From: Aradus depressus
Taxonomy: Eukaryota; Arthropoda; Insecta; Hemiptera; Aradidae
DNA length: 64,000 nucleotides
Direction of reading: 5' to 3'
Assembly (NCBI GenBank): GCA_963662175.1
Contig: OY759214.1
Location: 496,001 to 560,000 of the forward strand
The notes under the pieces were generated by a model. It was not told the origin of the DNA. It worked only from the letters and a program-made list of their open reading frames with translations, and searched no databases. The position numbers and the translations under genes were made by a program. The stretch's first letter is position 1. The number at the start of each line of letters is the position of its first letter. Shown one piece after another: positions 61,200 to 64,000 of the stretch.

Positions 61200-64000
61200 G
61201 AGAGAGAATACTTGTTCAAATTTAGATTCAGAGTTTTATGTGAGAGTTGATTCTTTGAGAAATGTAGTTATTTTTAGTTACCAACTAAATAACTGTCAAA
61301 AATACTTTTTAAGGTGTTTTCCAGTTTCCAGCATAAGACTGTCGTTATATCAAAATACTGATTTTTTTCTTTATCATATTTATATATTGCTAAAATAAAT
61401 AGAATGAAAAAAAAAAAAAAGTTTTAAAAGTTAAAATTCAAATCTTTCAAAACTGATAACGAATAGACATCCTTGTTTTCTCCCGACACCCTTCAAGTTA
61501 CCAAAGAAATGAAGGATGAAGATTTAACAGAAATGAATGAGAAACAGAAGAAACAAATTTGAGACTAAGAATGCAATGTAAAAGCCAAAGCAGAGTTAAT
61601 CTACAAACAAACTACAGAACATGTGCATTTGAAAGAGGCAATCAGTTGGTGTCTTGTCTGTTTATGAAGTTCTGAATCCACATACACGATCGTGTGTCAA
61701 TATATCAGACATGTCCCTTCACAGGTCTCTAGAGGTGGTCGTTGTGAAGTTCTTGAAATGTAAATTAATCAGATGTTTGCCATACCTTACGTTACCTAAA
61801 GTCACTTTATTCTGATACATACTGTTGTGTGAATGTCGAAATATTCTATCTAACCTATTCTTCCTCCCAAGGAAAGGATGTCTGTTAAATTAAGAATGGA
61901 AAATTTAAATTCTTTCAAAACACTATCATATATGAAAGGTTCAATAAAATATTTTTGTTGTCAGTGTTACAAAAATGTTATTCTAATCATACAGTTGAGT
62001 AAGGAGAGCAAAGGGTTCAAAGGAAGTATAGGTATTTCAGATTGTTTGAATTATTATATAAAAAAATAATGGATGAAAAGTGTATTATAAAAACTTCTCA
62101 ATTGTGTGGCTATATAAAACTTTGCTATTAAAAAAAGTGGTATGTGGTAATATATATTTTATATTAAATAAGTTATTTTTTTGTACTCAAGCCATTTATA
62201 AATATAGGTACCATTTTCCAGTTTCTTATTGCAGAATTTCTTCCAAGTTTCGAATGGATTGTTAAGAATTTTAACCTCCTCTTTGAATCTAGGCGGACAT
62301 AAACATGGATGTCTAGACAAAAGTTCGTTATGAGAAATAATTATCCATGTTAATTGATACTAACTTAATAAAGTACAATAACTGATATGCTAAGGTGTGT
62401 GTCCAGAGGATCTGTAAGTTATGAAGTGTGAGCAGCACAGGTCAGGATTAGGGGGGAGCTATTTCATATTAATAAACCATTTTTAAAAATAATTGGCTTC
62501 ATATATTTAAAACAAATAAAAAAATAATATTATACAATTTTTAAAATATGTAAGAATCAATTTTCAACCAAGATCTAAATTGTAAATAAAAAATTAACAC
62601 TGAAATGCATTGTTTGCGGTTGGTAAACAATAATGAAGATTTATCGTGTCAGTTAGCACACTTATATAGGGATCTTTGTTTGTGATGTTTCTGATGAAGG
62701 GCTGTTGGAGTGCATATCGGTCGTTTGTATGATGAAATGTCGTGTATTCTCTGCATCAAGTGCTCTTTAATTTGAACATGTTCACAAATGTTTGTCCAAG
62801 GCCAGCCCAAGCTATAAGCCTATTCATGCTCGGGGTGAAACATTCTCATAGGATCACTGCTTTTTACAAAAGTATTTGTTTTGGATCTCTCCTCACTTCT
62901 TTTTCAAGTACCAGATAAATGTGATCTCGAAATAAACTTATTTATTTCAAATGTGACCATATATACTTCTTAATGAGTCCTGAAACTATACTTTTTTCAA
63001 TGATATATGAGTTTGCTCGAGAGCAATCTGTTGGACGCGCGCTGAGATATTGAATGTTGAAGTTTGACAAAGTGACCGTCCCATCCCTTCTTCTACCGTT
63101 AACGGCGTTGAAAATTATATTTTTAATCGGTAAGCTGTCCCGAACTACATAATTTATTGTTTTTTGATTGAACTAAAATCGACTCTTATAACTAAATTAC
63201 TTTACGGAATCAAAATGAATGTTAAAAAAAATGCTGATAGGAAAAATGTTGATTTAGTTGTGAAACTTGAAAATTTAATGTCTCTTGAGTTTATGCAAGG
63301 GAGTGCTCGTTCAAAGATCTTTTTTAATTATAGAGACTCTAGTTTCAGTATTCATCAAGAAGAACATGTAATCTCATTTGAAATACCAAAGTTAGGTTCC
63401 AGATCCTGTATACCTAAAACTTGAAAGAAAATAAAGATTCCTTGGCAAAAATTAAGGAGGCGTCTACTACAATTATTTTTGTATAATAAAAGTAATGCAA
63501 CACGCTATCCATAAATATGCCTGCAGCTTGGACTGAGCTGAGACAAACATTTCTGAACTTCAAATATAGAGTTAGTGCAGGAGATACACCGATGTTCACT
63601 CCAACAATCCTGTATAGATATATATATATATAACAACAAGTAGCTCGGTTTATCTAAGAGCTGAGGTAAAGTAATCCAAGTCATTAAGTTCTTCAGATAT
63701 ATCGCTGCTCGAGGATTCCAGAACACAAAATGATCGTGGAATTACCACTTCTAAGACAATATCAATAATACATTAAGTTTTCTTTATGCTTCTCACATTC
63801 AAGATAGAAGTCACATACTTTCTTCCATTCACTAGAACTGATGTTCGGTTATTAGTTAGTTAATAGTTTTATATATTCAAATATTTATTGTGTTCGGTAA
63901 CATAATCCTTTAGTGTAGCCCTATTCGGTTTAAATCGGCATATTAAGGAAGCAAACTTGGAGAAAAAATAAAAAGAACAATACTTACTTATAATATAAGT
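61200..64000. other. AT-rich, nothing recognised
   Basis: Open frames of 60-86 codons (for example 63164-63424) have no recognisable motif and composition like their surroundings. A short (TA)n is at 63616-63633. Confidence 0.5.

Noticed and set aside
63164..63424. 86-codon frame
   Set aside because: No ATG-context, motif or composition difference from surrounding AT-rich DNA.

Overview
The window is eukaryotic and almost certainly insect. Exons carry GT/AG splice sites, the composition is AT-rich, and recognisable insect gene families (condensin Cap-D2, DYRK2-type kinase, MADF protein, C2H2 zinc-finger protein with 'YIKEEP'-type leader exon) are embedded in a dense mass of transposable elements (LINEs, Ty3/gypsy, Penelope-like, Helitron, mariner/Tc1/pogo, PIF/Harbinger, SINEs, foldbacks). 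A hemipteran such as a planthopper or leafhopper is my guess; the species cannot be named from sequence alone. No intact host gene is visible: every host gene is partial or broken.

Layout. 1-4705: CR1/Jockey-group LINE with intact ORF1 and damaged ORF2. 4708-5927: foldback-flanked mariner relic. 6095-6326: 44-bp tandem repeat. 7105-7518: Jockey remnant. 7548-18999 (minus strand): a condensin subunit 1 (NCAPD2/Cap-D2) locus whose N-terminal exons (18999 down to 14695) are followed directly by C-terminal exons (13537-13400 and 7774-7548). The middle of the protein is absent and three exons carry reading-frame breaks. Its introns hold a Penelope-like element, a 3.9-kb array of 90-bp repeats with a 496-bp higher-order period, a SINE, and a Jockey LINE. 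An 834-bp piece of this locus, including a coding exon, was copied to 19924-20757 between 16-bp target-site duplications. 22453-23304: PIF/Harbinger derivative. 24150-24965: Tc1 relic. 26141-26570: 140-bp tandem repeat. 28332-29592: TIR transposon with TTA duplication.

29600-40260 is a complex repeat field cut by a 7.4-kb insertion (31131-38560). The insertion has inverted Helitron-type 3' ends at its margins and contains a 2.7-kb long-TIR element with a decayed multidomain gene, a hammerhead-like motif and a MADF coding exon. 41453-42783: long-TIR foldback. 43018-43830: LINE ORF1. 45149-45827: DYRK2-like exon lacking the kinase N-lobe core. 46850-52370 (minus): Jockey LINE interrupted by a complete 3.78-kb Ty3/gypsy element (47751-51531) with 132-bp LTRs and a primer-binding region complementary to its own LTR. 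52380-53951: two LINE 3' fragments. 54343-60858: exons of a decaying C2H2 zinc-finger gene, crossed by a pogo-like TIR element (57540-59932) that itself holds a large palindrome with hammerhead-type cores and a gag fragment. 61200-64000 is AT-rich with nothing recognisable.

The elements form layered insertions, so relative ages can be read: gypsy into Jockey, Jockey into Cap-D2 before the exon-bearing copy, and the 7.4-kb insert into the repeat field. The items most worth testing are the self-priming-type gypsy leader, the hammerhead-like cores in the inverted repeats, the exon duplication by apparent LINE 3' transduction, and the unassigned 2.7-kb long-TIR element.
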